Of a stretch of 64,000 nt of DNA, positions 22,498 through 34,472 are shown in pieces (position 1 is the stretch's first letter; every line of letters starts with the position of its first letter). A program made the translations under genes and the position numbers. The notes below the pieces were generated by a model. It was given only the letters and a program-made list of their open reading frames with translations, had not been told where the DNA came from and did not search any database. The DNA is taken from contig WTXG01000001.1 of NCBI GenBank assembly GCA_022496185.1, forward strand, positions 806,001 through 870,000. Direction: 5' to 3'. This DNA comes from Multifurca ochricompacta (Eukaryota; Basidiomycota; Agaricomycetes; Russulales; Russulaceae).

Positions 22498-23304
22498 ATG
22501 AACTTGAGTGCGGGCTCATTTGCACCATATGTAAGCTCTACCTCCCCACCAAAAACAGATAGCACTCACAGCCTCTCTGAACAAGACACCCCCTCCCGAT
22601 GATCCAGGTTATCCATCTAACCAGCCTTCCACATCCCGCTTTACGCGTCCGTGGTTCCCCACTCAGCCATCTATCCGGGAGGCAACATCATACCAGTCAG
22701 GAGGGATTCCTACCTGGGAAACAGCTATTTCCGGTGGCTCGAGCCCAGATGGGGAGATAGAAGCCCAGACACAAAACCAATGGGAGACGCGCTACAATAT
22801 GCGAGTCGATCTCCTTGCCGCGTGGGCATACGTCCTTGGACCAATTTCGGGTGCGCACTGTTGGACTTCTTTCTGTCACCATCGTTTGATAAGTCGAGTC
22901 TCTGTATAGCGTTTTGCTTACTCGTCATAGAGACTCACAACGACTATGTTCGATTCCACGGTGCGCCAGTTCAGTTATGACCGTCATGTCGATATCGTCC
23001 AACTAGGGTTATGTTATTTCATGTAGCGTATCAATCCGCGTTGCTGACTACCCCACTTTTTCTCCTGAGAATACTTGCATCACTCCTGCAACTATCCTCC
23101 ATCTTGCGGACCCTTCTTACCGTGCTTCTTCTTTCTTCCATAAGCTTCATGGCGTATGTGTCTCTACTCTATAAATATGGTAGCATCGCACTGATGTTCC
23201 TATATAGATTCAGAGCACACGCAGACGCATCGCGCAATGGACTGTCCCGATTTTATGTACCATTTATTGGACCACTTGCAGAGCATTGGCTGGACGAAGA
23301 GTAA
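22498..23304 (+). CDS. UPF0132/DUF4870-like small multi-pass membrane protein
   Basis: Function is unknown. Exons 22498-22530, 22572-22850, 22910-22960, 23027-23153 and 23208-23304 give about 195 residues. The N-terminal ~85 residues are Pro/Ser-rich. Three hydrophobic helices follow: LLAAWAYVLGPIS joined to FCLLVIETHNDYVRFH, then QSALLTTPLFLLRILASLL, and LLTVLLLSSISFMA joined to FRAHADA. The pattern of helix, then NDYVRFHA, then QSAL is that of the UPF0132 family. The first two exons fit only if one G is missing at the first donor (~22530). The last intron (54 nt) has no in-frame stop, so retention would be in frame. Confidence 0.72.
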
Positions 23305-23594
23305 TTGGTCCATATAGCCCCACATAATTCGCCGTGCATATTTACCGGATGCCAAAGGTGAACGGCACCTCGCATCTTTGGCTACTTAACGGAGCTTTCA
23401 AGGCGTATATCGTGTGATTGCGGCCAAAATGGGACTTCGAACAGCGGCTAGACTTGACTCCCACCATAGCAATGCAATGATAATACAAAACCAATTACAC
23501 ATCAACTAGGGCTACACGGACACGTGCCTGCGTGCGATACGATAGGTGCAAGGATATCAATGGACTAGTGTGTGGAGCGGGAAACTACGCTGCC

Positions 23595-24569
23595 TTAAAT
23601 GCAGATACCAATGACCTCCACGCCTGACTTGCATGCGGCTTCTCCATACTCCCCAACAAGCTCCTGGAGGAGTGGCTTGCACGCATTGATTATGGCATCT
23701 GTGAGGTTTTCTGTAGCATCGAGGATCTCGTCTATGATGCACTTGATATCGTAAATGACTAATGGTGTCAATAAACGATTGGAACAGTGTGTACTGTTAA
23801 AGCTAATGACGTACTTGGCCCAAAAATGGGTCCCAGCGCCGGAACGTTATAAACAAGGATGACAATGTAATCGAGCGCTGACTTGTGAACATCGATTAGA
23901 TCCTTGATGAGCACCTGGACGACATCGTGTGGGTCATAGAATGCGCGGCCTTTGGCAGCACTCAGCTGGCCGAGTCTTGTCTTAAAACCTTGAGAATTAG
24001 CGTGGAAGTCTGTGAGCTCAGAGGCACATTCCCGTTCGAATTCCAATGGGCGCCTTCCAGGTACGCCGTCCTGCCTCGAAGCCGATGCCGATGCTTGAGA
24101 AGAACATGCCTCTGCAGGCGCCGTCATCTTAGAAAACTCACTGAATAGAATAAGGAGGGCGCGTACTGAGGGCCTGGGAATTTGTGTACGCCTTCGAATA
24201 ATAGCTATTGAGAGCGGTGATATGATCTCCAATTCTATCAAGTGTGTCGTCGCTGCGACTGTATGCACCTGCCGATAATTTTGTGACCGCATGAACGGAG
24301 CGAGCGTGCGGATGGAACGAGGCATTGGGGGAGTTGGAAAGAAGGGAACTGGGAGGCACAGCAGCCTTAACTTTTGAGTTCTTGGACTTGAGCACCCGGG
24401 TCGAGCGTTCTGCGACATGGTGAGTAGTCACAGACTGGGATAATGAGGAGCGTGCAACGGGTTTTGCGAGCGCGGATGATGTGAGAGCCCACGGAAACAC
24501 TATGAGCGTGAGAGAGGCGGCGTGTGCAACAAAAAAGAGAATTTGATAGAAGCGCGGCATATTACACAT
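23595..24569 (-). CDS. Predicted secreted helical protein, basidiomycete type
   Basis: I do not recognise a named family. Exons 24190-24569, 23815-24140 and 23595-23758 encode 289 residues with exact phases. An N-terminal signal sequence is likely (residues ~5-30, FYQILFFVAHAASLTLIVF). A Ser-rich linker follows, then a helix-rich region with ECASELTDFHANSQGFKTR, DVVQVLIKDLIDVHKSALDY, and YDIKCIIDEILDATENL. Four Cys residues in the C-terminal half (KCIID, NACKP, AACKS, GICI) could pair. There is no transmembrane helix apart from a hydrophobic PALGPIFGP loop. It precedes the PriA-like gene on the same strand, so two predicted secreted proteins sit side by side. Confidence 0.72.
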
Positions 24570-24955
24570 GGCACTCGAGGCTGCCTGTAGACGGCGGGGT
24601 AAATAGATGGCGCGTCAAGCGCAAAAAGAATAGAAAAGGCGGAACTGTGAGGTTGAGAGGAAAGAATAGAAAAATGGAATATGAACAAGTGTAGTCGTCT
24701 TAAATGGGCACGCAATTTTTATTTGTCCATTGACCAAATAAATATCGCGTCTGACGCGTCTGATCATGTGATCTCTGACAAAAGAATGGAATTTGATCCA
24801 CAAAAACAAAACGGTCCAGTACAGTAAAGGTTTTTGTAATATCGAAATGTCCCAGAGAATTTGCCTGCAAGTCCAGTCCGCTGATGAACAAAGGACTTGC
24901 AGAGGTATCAAGAATTAAGTCATGAATGCTACGGGTAGGAATTTGTATCTGCCGT

Positions 24956-26132
24956 TTAGAGTTGTATGCAAGTGGTGCCATTACTTGCGAGTTTGTAACC
25001 AGTCATGCAATTATAAACTGTACGAAGGCAGTCAGCCTGACCTGATCATGAACGAGGAAAATACGTGTAAATGCACCTGCACAGTGGCCAGCTTCGCATC
25101 CAACGTTCCAGGCACCACGAATGGATGTACAGTCTTGACCACCACCTGTTGAAGAGCACCCACCACATGACTGGAGTTCATTCTTCGTGTCGATGCACTC
25201 GTAGTCAGTGGAGAGGCCGTGAAAACCGGGAATAGGACAAGCGGTCAGATCGTTAGGGCACAAATTGTTGACGCGAAGCTTCTGGGCATTACGCTTCTTC
25301 CAGTGGTGGCCACCGTGGCCGTAAGAAGGCTGCGGAGGCTGCTGAGAGGGAGGCGTTGGGATCGGCTGGCACTTGTGGCTGCACTGATCCATTCCCAGCC
25401 GGGAGGGCATTCTGGAGGAGGAGGACTAGGGTGAGAAGGGACACAACAATTCCAAAAGTCTCCCCAGTACCATCCGAACGGTGGACAATCAGAACCAGTT
25501 GGGGGGCTAGGGGGATTGGACGGTCCACCGTGAGGAAGGCAGCAGCTTTTGGGGTTATACCTGAATGAGACAAAGGCTGTGAGACAACATGAGCAAAGTA
25601 AACAGAAGGATGCTCTCACCAGAATTCATCATCAGAGCAGTCGTCAGATGAGCCAGAGCCGCTGGGAGTGGAGGGAGGAGCGAAGCAGCAACTCTCTTCC
25701 CAGTTCCACGAGTGACCATTTTGGCAAGTCGGAGGGGAGTTGCTCGGCGGAGGGGGAGAGGTCGGCAGGCAGCAGGAATTTTCTGTAAAATAATGTACAA
25801 TGATGAATTCTGGTTAGGTCAAGGACCAGTTGGGACACACCGTTGGACCAGTACCAGTTTTCCGAGTTGGGAGAGGGACAACTCTTTCCAGCACTGAAAC
25901 CCGCAGGGAGGGGGGAGGGTGGGGGGGGGTGGCTTCAGTACGGAAATTGCATTAACGGATCACGGACTCACGGAGGACTAGAGGAGTCATTGGGGGCAAC
26001 ATTGGGGACACAGATACTCTTGTTGTGGTACCAAAATTCATGGGGCTTGCAGTTAGCACCGTTAGCAAGGACAGAGGGGGCAAGGGATGCAAGGAGAGAA
26101 AATGCAGCGAGAAAGCGAGGAATGAGAGTCAT
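24956..26132 (-). CDS. PriA-like cysteine-rich secreted protein
   Basis: It resembles PriA, a protein first described in fruiting primordia of shiitake. Exons 25972-26132, 25841-25893, 25620-25782, 25077-25560 and 24956-25017 give 307 residues. Residues 1-23 are a signal peptide ([20 protein letters not shown]). Pro/Ser/Gly-rich segments with CC and W-x-W pairs follow ([23 protein letters not shown]). The conserved PriA C-terminal domain has [42 protein letters not shown] and [17 protein letters not shown]. One G is missing near 25389 (plus-strand GATCC), between GWEW and DQCSHKC; restoring it makes 308 codons. Expected location is cell wall or medium. Confidence 0.85.
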
Positions 26133-26453
26133 TGTAGTAAAGAACGAGAAGACAAGGACAAGGACAAGGACAAGGACAAGGACAGTAAGAGAATGGGGGT
26201 TTCGTGTCGGGTCGGGTTCAGGTTTAAAAAGGGAAAAGGGAGCAGATCAGATGATAAAAAAACTAAACTAAATTAAATCAAATTAAATTTGATAGAAACC
26301 ATCAGATCGGATCATAGATCTATCCCCATCAAATTCTCGGCATTTGCCATTATTCGAATCCGAATTCAAACTCAGCGTCAAGTACGCTCGCCTCTACTCT
26401 CTACCCTTTCCTTTCTTTCTTTAACTTGTACTGTACCGTGACCGCTCTTCAAA
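26133..26453. promoter_or_regulatory. Divergent promoter region between PriA-like gene and NIP7, with AGGACA repeat
   Basis: The start codons are 321 bp apart. About five AGGACA units lie at 26151-26184, inside the PriA-like 5' UTR or promoter. A T/C-rich tract runs just upstream of NIP7 (26395-26425). Confidence 0.55.
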
Positions 26454-27278
26454 ATGCGCCCTTTGACAGAAGATGAAAGTAAGGTAGCATTTGAAAAACT
26501 CGCCAATTACATTGTACGTACCTTTCATCCTGTAAGTATTCGATTTGATTCTCACACTCCGGCTATTCGTAGGGTAAAAACCTCGTACATCTTGTAGACA
26601 GACAGGACGAACCGCATTGTTTTCGTCTACACAAGGGTCGAGTTTATTATGTATCTGAGGCCTCAATGCGACTTGGTATATCGGTTGCTCGACCTAATCT
26701 TGTCAGTTTGGGAACATGTCTTGGAAAATTTAACAAGTCTGGAAAGTTCAAATTACACATAACTTCCTTGGACTACCTCGCGCCATATGCGAAGTATAAA
26801 GTAAGCTCAGATCACCTCTGAAAGCCGCTTCCTGTCAATAGTCATGGCGAGGTGTGGATCAAACCAAATGGCGAAATGCCATTCCTATACGGTAATCATG
26901 TCCTCAAGGCCCATTTAGGCCGTATTACAGAGGACACACCAGAGCATCAGGGTGTTGTTATCTACAACATGAGTGATGTTCCATTGGTAAGTACCTCAAA
27001 TCTACATGATGTTTCCATTTCAATGTCTCTTCGGTGCAGGGATTTGGTGTCACCGCAAGGTCGACAGTAGATACACGAAAATTGGACCCGACATCCATCA
27101 TCGTGTTCCATCAAGCGTGAGTATTTGGACATATTCTCCCCCTTTGTCTCGGCTCTGATTTTATCTGTTTCAGGGATGTCGGAGAGTATCTACGAGACGA
27201 GGTAAGAACGATGGTCGAGTGGAAATTATTCACCAACCTATATTTTCTTTTCTTTCCTTCTAGGATACTTTATTCTAG
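26454..27278 (+). CDS. NIP7: NIP7, 60S ribosome biogenesis factor with PUA domain
   Basis: NIP7 acts in nucleolar pre-rRNA processing and 60S assembly. Six exons (26454-26513, 26573-26800, 26852-26986, 27040-27116, 27174-27201, 27264-27278) encode 180 residues, the standard length. The start is MRPLTEDE. Family motifs are [39 protein letters not shown], the PUA segment [19 protein letters not shown], and the end [16 protein letters not shown]. The last two exons are 28 and 15 nt. All phases are exact. Confidence 0.96.
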
Positions 27279-27359
27279 ATTTGTAGAATATCATCATGGT
27301 AGCTTAGATCTGTGTGCATGCAGTGTGCAGTGCAGTCCTCAATTTTCAACCCAACCATT

Positions 27360-30300
27360 ATGAATGGTCACGTGGAAAGGGTCGATAACGCGGTCGCGCA
27401 GCGACGGCGTGAGGAAGCAATACTTCTCTCTATGACTACGACAATGACCATGACCTCTCAACAACAAGACCTCCGTCAAAAGTGGACAGACCTCCCAGAC
27501 GACGAGCTTGATGCGTCAATTATTAATGATATCCTTGGCACTATCACAGACGACCTTTGGGTTGTAGCAGCAGTTGCCGACAGGGTCATCGACGACCCAG
27601 GTCTATTGCACGACCTCCTCAGAATAGCGCTCGAGAGAACTGAAGGCACGGTAGAGCATTTACGGAACTTGTTCGTGCTACAAGATATCCATGGTGTATC
27701 TGCTGAAAGTGGGAAGAGTCCTTCCCCGCCATCTCTCGACGACGACATCTTGTCATACTTCCGTCAGAAGCCATCCGACGCCCGAATGTGTCTCCTTCGA
27801 ACTAGCCTTTTGGACCGTAAAGATAGACTTGATACATTTGTGGAGATGTGCTCGGCAAATATAGTGACGGCCCGCGAACCAGAGACTCCAGAATGGGATG
27901 ATGACCCTTGGATTGAAGCTGGGGATGCGGAAGCCGAGCAACAACCACTGTCAGGCGCCCCTCCATTGCCCTTATCCACTTTCCTCTCCAAAACTCTTGT
28001 AGACTCGGCTTGTCTACTCGCTGCGAAGGGGTCAGTTGGTCCCTTACAAGTCTTGTTCAAACGACACGGCTCCACCCTCTGGCCATTCCGACTCTCCGTC
28101 CTCACATCCATTCCTCCACACATTCCCCCTTCGCATTACCAAGAAATCCTCCCCAAGCTCGATCCATCTCGCGATGTGGAGCATCAACCATCCGCAGAAG
28201 CCTGGAGGCCAGAGAGGGACTGGACAGAGTACCCCAGCGTGCAAGCCGCCTTGGCTGCCTCCAGCCACGCCACCCCACAATGGCAGCACTCGCCGACTTC
28301 TGCAGATATAACTCCCTTTCCAATGTCGTCGCAAGAGCTCGCCGTCTGGTATCAACAATGGGCGCATACTACCCTCAGATTGACTGGAATGGTGGACATA
28401 GCTCTTTTGATGGTACAGCATGCTGCCTCCCAAGGAATTCCCGGGCTCGATGAACTCGGAGAAGATCTGCTTCTCCTCTCTCGGCTTGTCTATGATGCTC
28501 AGGCCACTGCAGAAGATGGACCTGAGGCTGATTGGACGCTCGAACAGTGGAAAAGCATGGATTCATTGGCTGTCATTTGCGCGATGCTCGCGCTTTCCAC
28601 TCCTGACACAATAATCACCAGTATTCGAAAGTTTGTCCTGCCGTACCTCTTCGTACTAGAATCGCGCGCAGAACGCGCCGGCAACTCTGATCCAAGATTT
28701 TCGTCGCGCTTGCTTTACGATTTCGTATTGAGGGCTCCATTAAAGATGGTGGCTCGCATTTTTGAAGAGTCCAAACCCACCTTACCATCAAGTCAACGCT
28801 TAATTTCAGATGACGAAGACATGGCACGACTTGCCCTTGCCTGCTTGTACGGCAGCGATAGCCTCGACGAGTGGCATGTCATGAACCATATTTTTGAATG
28901 CCTTCCGGCATGGAGTGGAGCTTCTGGGGATAAGGATTCTGAGAATGCGATGGAAATGACAATCACATTGCTGGGAACATTTGTTACACCCACAACGACC
29001 AGACCCAAGTCTACACCCTCTGATCTCTTTCTTTTTTTCCGGCCATTACCGTTGCCATCCTTATCGCATGCCTTGGACATTTTAGACGTCCATCTGGAGT
29101 CTGGGGAGATTCTCTCCAGGTGGGATGCCCCCGCTCCCTTACGCTGGTTTCTACAGAGCGCCAACGACAAGAGTAGTCAGTGTGCACGAGCAATCCGCAT
29201 GACACGGCGCATTGGCTCACACCATGCGTTACGCAACCAGGACGATTGGGAGTGGTTGTTAGAAGACATGCTGAACTTATCTCGTACCAATGACAATGGC
29301 TTACGAAGTGCCTTGGGGCTTCTATCACAATCGGATGTTCTCAGTATTTTTCTCAGCGGTCTTCTAAGTACCGGGCGCAAGTATCATTATCCTTTCTTTC
29401 TCAGGCTACTCATTAACGCACACTTTTGTAGAATTGGACATCGCTAAGAGTCTATTAGGGTCAAAAAAATCTGCGCTGTCCTTAGATGATGGGGCAATTG
29501 AGGATATCTGCTTGACGTCGTCACGAGAGTTTTATGACAACGCCAGTTCAGGGAATTACAACTTTGGTGACATGAAACTCGCTTACGAATGGTGTGTGAA
29601 ATGCCACTTTCCTGGCTCCATGCCCGTTTAGCTTCTTTCTAGCTTGTCGATTCCATCTCGTTCGGAGACAGTCACCCGTGAACAAGAATTCATCGAAGCC
29701 ACTTCCCGCATCACGTCATTCAACGTTGAGACACGCCCTGGTGTCCTTTTATCGCCTATCGAGATTCGTCTCACAAAGGATCGTCTGTCGTTAATCTCTC
29801 GCGTGCTTTCAAGTAACAGTGATGCTTATAAGTACAGAGAAGTTATTCTGGAGCTCGTCGACAAACTTGGTTTTCGAGGTGATTCTGTTGCTCGGGTGAA
29901 AGCTTTGGCCATGATCGCGGACACTGCTCTCCAGGCGGAGGACTTTGCTCAAGCATTTGAAACCATTGAGGTCATGATTAACACGGTATCGCGGTTATGC
30001 TCGTCTCCGGGTATCTCAGAAGCAGGAGCCGAAGCCGAAGCCGAAGCACGGCTACAGGATGCCAAAGAAGTCTGTTGGATGTCCTGCTTCCAGCTCGGAC
30101 GCCAAACCGAGTTTTTTGACACGCACAAAAAGCTTCGTCTTTTGGGCCAAGCGCTTGAACTTTGCCCCCCGGACCGACTTCCAGAGATTCTCATGGCTTG
30201 GCTTCGTCTAGAAAAGGAAGACATCGCGCAACGCAATCAAGGCAACAATGGTGTTTCCTCCCGTCGACGTGGCCTGACTGCCGTTCACATCCAACACCGA

Positions 30301-30612
30301 CAGACCCATCGGCCGGGTACTCGGCTGCCGTCCCTTGCCTCCAAGTTGCAGAATATACACCTCCCCGCGTCTCCCCTCGTGATGGCAGATGGCGCAGCCA
30401 TCGCGGACACCTTCAACCGCGTTGCTTCCAGATTCCCTTTCTCCAGGACTAGCCTGCAGACACATCCAGTAATCCAGTCCGAAGGCAACGGTCAAGGCCA
30501 TTCTCGTGGGGATGATATGAGCTGGCCATCGTTGGACCGGGAAGAGGTTTCCACTCAGGCCTCTAGGGCGCTGCAGAGAGGTATTGGGTGGCTTATCGGT
30601 GCGGACGAGTGA
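27360..30612 (+). CDS. SEC39: SEC39-domain protein (NBAS homologue), Dsl1/NRZ tethering complex
   Basis: This is a peripheral ER protein that helps tether Golgi-derived COPI vesicles. Exons 27360-29367, 29432-29591 and 29643-30612 give 1045 residues. The alpha-solenoid Sec39 domain shows LLDRKDRLDTFVEMCS, DLLLLSRLVYDA, LYDFVLRAPLKMVARIFEES, DIAKSLLGSKKS and ECLSIPSRSETVTREQEFIE. A late NBAS-like block is WMSCFQLGRQTEFFDTHKKL followed by LLGQALELCPPDRLPEI. There are few introns, unlike the neighbours. The first junction is inferred from phase alone (donor GTACCG); a donor 11 bases downstream would break the frame. An ATG at 27434 is a second possible start. Confidence 0.86.
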
Positions 30613-31075
30613 TTGCATACTACCAGGGTACCCTCATCCCCCGATTCCGTATCTTTATATTGCAATAAGCAATCATATAAGAACACCATTTTCGGTTGCC
30701 TTTTCCTTTGGGCGAACACCAGTCCCTTACGAGAATGCCCTCATACAGAATGAGGAAGAGAAAGGAGAATAAACGAGAATTGCACTGTTCGATTGCGGGG
30801 CGAATTGCTCACCGACAGGCATACAAATTCAAGTTTAGCGGAGGAAGGACAAATTACAATTATGCACCACAAGAAAGAGGGCACAACGACACACAAATTT
30901 GACCCTGTACAACTGCTAGTACAAAACAAGATGAAAAGTAGGGACAAGTTGGAACACAGAATAGACGTCAAGTTGGAAAAATGAAAACAACATCGAAATA
31001 ACGATAACGATAGGTTGGGGCGACCGCGAGGAAGGTCCGCCAGCCAAAGATGAAGTAAAAGGGAAATCAAATTAA
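30613..31075. other. Convergent 3' intergenic region
   Basis: This lies between the ends of SEC39 (+) and the Ser/Pro-rich gene (-). I see no gene, repeat or structured RNA. It probably holds the two 3' UTRs. Confidence 0.6.
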
Positions 31076-33641
31076 TCAGGTGGCTGCACCAAAGCGCGTA
31101 CCAACGCCTGTACGCGCCCTTGGACGGTTGACGACACCAGGTCTTGATCCTGTGGACCTCGAAGCTTCGCTCGCGTCTTTGTCTGGTTCGTCGGTGCGAC
31201 CACAAAGGAGACAGCGTTCTCCATTCAATTCCTTGAGACGCATTTCGTCAATTTCGGCGCGCAAGTCGCGGACCTGCCCTTCTAACTCCCATATCTCATG
31301 CTGCCACGCCTTGCGAGTAGACTTTATCTGCTCTTGCAGCTGTTTAATGATCTCGAATGGATCGTCCTCGATCGAAAGTCTTTCGTCGAAAGGACGCTGT
31401 GCAGAGGTTAGGCTCAACGGCGAACAGCCGGCGGTGGTACTCAAAGAGGGATCGGTAGAGACAATATGATCGGGAAAGTGGGCACTGAAGACTGTAGAGA
31501 TGGGACGAAGGCTAAGTTCAGGGAACGCCGTAGTCGAAGGAGGCGCGCTAGCAGGAGTCAGCCCGGGATCCGTGCTGATTTCTGAAACAGAAGTAGAAGT
31601 ACTCCCAATTTCGGGATGTGCGCTTCGTGAACCACCGGGAGGTACACTGGGGGAAGTGTCTTGTGTGATAATAGACAAAGGAGGTCCTTGCCGCTTAATG
31701 CTCCCACGATGTTGGAGATACGTCGCTGAGTCTTTCTCCCCATCATCACTCTTAATAATACTATCGAGTTGGAGTGGGCTCTGGGATACCAGTGAAGGGG
31801 AAAGAGTGGGCACAGGCACGCGAGCACTAGAGATTTTTGGAGTACGTGGAAGAGAGGGAGCAGCGACAAGCGATAAAGGGGGTGGGGTTGGTGTCGGTGG
31901 CTTATCTTTCTCCTTTCCATTGAAGAGCCTCATGAACCCGGATTTCTTCTGCTTCACGCCCCGAGGGAACGATCCCATGTTGCCTAGATGTGCTGCTTGT
32001 GAATCCTCCGTACTTGAGCGAGTCACAGGCAAGGGGTTACTAATGACTAAAGGCTGAGCCTTGGCTTTGGAACCCGCACTCGCTGTGCGCGTTCGCAACC
32101 TCACGACATCACTGGGTGGCGCAATTGGAATATGGCGCGGAGGGGGCTCGATTTGAAGGAAAGGTGGTTCAGTTACGACCTGAGTATGGGTCCGCGAACG
32201 TTCTCTTGCTTGTGCTTGCGCTTCTTGTAAGGAGATCAAGTTGAAAGTAGGCGAGACAGAGAGTTCAGTCCAGCCTGGAACCTGATTGTGTAAAGGCTGC
32301 TGGCTTTTATCCTGAATAGGCTGTGATCCGGGTTTCTGACCCTGATAGCCCGTAATTGCGGACAACGGGCTAGAAATGACCTTTCCTTGAACACTGCCAA
32401 CCACTTTCTTGAGAAGTACGTCCGCATGGTAATCGGCAACTGATGACATGGACGTATCAGGTGTCAAGGTAGATGAACTCTGAGTAACCACCGATTCTGA
32501 CACAGTGGCTACCGAATCGCTAGGGACGACCACGCGCCTACTGGAACTTGAGGGCGGAAGGGAGGTAACCGTTGGTAACGGACTGGCATCGTATGCCAGG
32601 TCGGGATTTGCATACGGATGGACGAAGTCACTGGGCCCCCGCAATGAAATTGGGGATGCTGGCCGTGACGGATCCGTTGTATCAGTCGGTGTTAATACAC
32701 TGGAATACATGGATGGAGCAGGTGATGTCGACCGGGTTGGAACCGGCGAAGTAGCAGACGCGTGCATCGGAACCGGAACCGAGTCTGGACTAATGTGCAG
32801 TGATGGGGGGAGGGCAATGTCTGAAGTTGGCGGGTTTGATGCGGTTCTCGCTCGACCACGAGAAAAAACAAACCCTGGTCGTAAGGGCCGCAACGATGGA
32901 GGTGCCGCCGGGGACATCGTGGATACTGTAGTCTGTGGAAGTGCGCTGAACACAGATCAGAAACCATACCTGTCAAGCCAACCTGAGATACACTCACTGT
33001 GAAATATTGTAGACTACCTGACTATCGATAGAAACCTTGTCTCTGCCGTGTGTTGGGCGCAAGTATTCAACACTTGGGCGGGCAGCCGACGTGGCCTTAA
33101 CAGGAGCTGTCCTGGCAAGACTCTTTATAAAGCCCTCACCTCGGGGTTTACTTCTGTTCCGCTTATTGACGGAAGAGCGCGCATCTTCTTCTTGTTCTTC
33201 TTCCTTGATGGTGTCTTCTGTCTCCCAAGGAGCCGGGGAGTGGAAACGCATTGTCGGGCCAAGAAAACTCATCCGAGGATCAGGCTCTTCGTCGTCGGGG
33301 GGTAACGACTCGGGAGAAGGGCTCCGTTCTCGACGGGTTTCTGTGATTGAATCTGCACCGTCTGAAGTGAGGTCGTGTCTAACGACCGTAGAAGGGGCGA
33401 AAGATATCACTGGGTCGAAGGAAGGGCGTGCATACTGTGTTGGGATAGTGAAGTCAAATTGAGGTGGACTGGAATCCAGGTGCGGGGGATGAGGGGAGAA
33501 ATGAGCGTGACTGTAAATAGACGGGGAGTCTGAAAACTCAGTGAGGGAGGGGATCCTAGTGTAGTGAATGTCTGCACGCGCTGCTCGCTGATCAAGAAGA
33601 CGACGGAGGTTGTCCTCCTGAGCGGGCGACGGTAAGCTCAT
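31076..33641 (-). CDS. Ser/Pro-rich disordered protein with C-terminal coiled coil and CxxC motif
   Basis: The gene is not recognised. Exons 32998-33641 and 31076-32945 encode 837 residues with exact phase. Almost the whole protein is low-complexity Ser/Pro/Thr-rich with basic patches. Two small ordered parts stand out. One is a short basic stretch near residue 470 (KQKKSGFMRLFNGKEKDKP). The other is a coiled coil near residues 755-800 (DDPFEIIKQLQEQIKSTRKA, then HEIWELEGQVRDLRAEIDEM), followed at once by ERCLLCGR. The end is Arg/Gly-rich. Such a layout suggests a scaffold or signalling adaptor, but that is inference. The start codon is the ATG at 33641; it is divergent from CGR1 with 151 bp between. 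Confidence 0.7.
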
Positions 33642-33792
33642 CAAAATTTGGGGGAGACTCGACGGGAGTGAGTGAATGAACGAGATTCATTCATTCATTT
33701 CATTTATTTCGTTCGTTCTTTCGTTCGTTCGTTCATTCATTTTTCAATCATTCATTCCATTTGCTGCCCATTGCCATTGCCATATATCATCC
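33642..33792. promoter_or_regulatory. Divergent promoter region upstream of CGR1 with TTCA/TTCG repeats
   Basis: The 151-bp gap contains tetranucleotide repeats TTCA (33686-33700 and 33730-33760) and TTCG (33708-33730). No TATA box is clear. Confidence 0.55.
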
Positions 33793-34379
33793 ATGGCGGT
33801 GGATCAATCACCCCCTCCGATAGCAAGCTCGTCTCGTGGTAGAATTTCCGGTAAACCTTGGAAGGATCAAAAAACGGCTACAGTGTAACTTGACCTACTG
33901 TCTCTGTAAATGTAAATGTAACAAATATCCCAATCCCACTCTAGTCGTTCCAACCTGCAACCAACTCTCAAATCTAGGAGTTTTACTGACAGGATAGAGA
34001 AGGCCAAAAAAGCAAAAGCTATAAAAGCATTTCAAGTCGAGCTTAGGGAGGAGAAACAAGCTGAAATTAAGCGGTGAGATCCTTTATACTCCCTTTGCTT
34101 TCCCCTTTCCTCAACCTTTCCCCAACCGCAAACCCTGACTCACATTATCTCTCCTCCCTATCTCTGATATAGGAGACGCGAGGTGACGCTGGAGCGCAGG
34201 AAGATTGCAGATGAGCGGAAGCGAGCGGAGGAGCTCAAGATCCAAGTACAGTCGTCTTACTGTTCCTCCAACACCAACACCAACACTTAACTCACTCTTT
34301 CCCCATCTTTTAGCTTGGCGCAAGAAAGGCTGCGCGACTACAGCGGAGAGCCGGACGTACGAAAAAGGTGGCACATTGA
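33793..34379 (+). CDS. CGR1: CGR1, rRNA-processing protein of 60S assembly
   Basis: This is a small, basic nucleolar coiled-coil protein. Exons 33793-33884, 33945-34073, 34173-34245 and 34314-34379 give 119 residues. Family blocks are GRISGKPWKDQKTATVRS near residue 20, the charged helix KAKKAKAIKAFQVELREEKQ, RRREVTLERRKIADERKR, and the C-terminal signature LGARKAARLQRRAGRTKK. Phases are exact. The extreme C-terminus is VAH. Confidence 0.94.
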
Positions 34380-34472
34380 TCGATTTTTCAACCAATGTGC
34401 CTATATAAATCGATCGATTATAAAACTGTGTCCAATATGTAGCGTATACGAAGCAGCCGTTTTGCGACCCTC

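Noticed and set aside
26025..26276. Frame with Lys-Asp repeats
   Set aside because: It is the translation of the AGGACA repeat antisense to the PriA-like gene leader.
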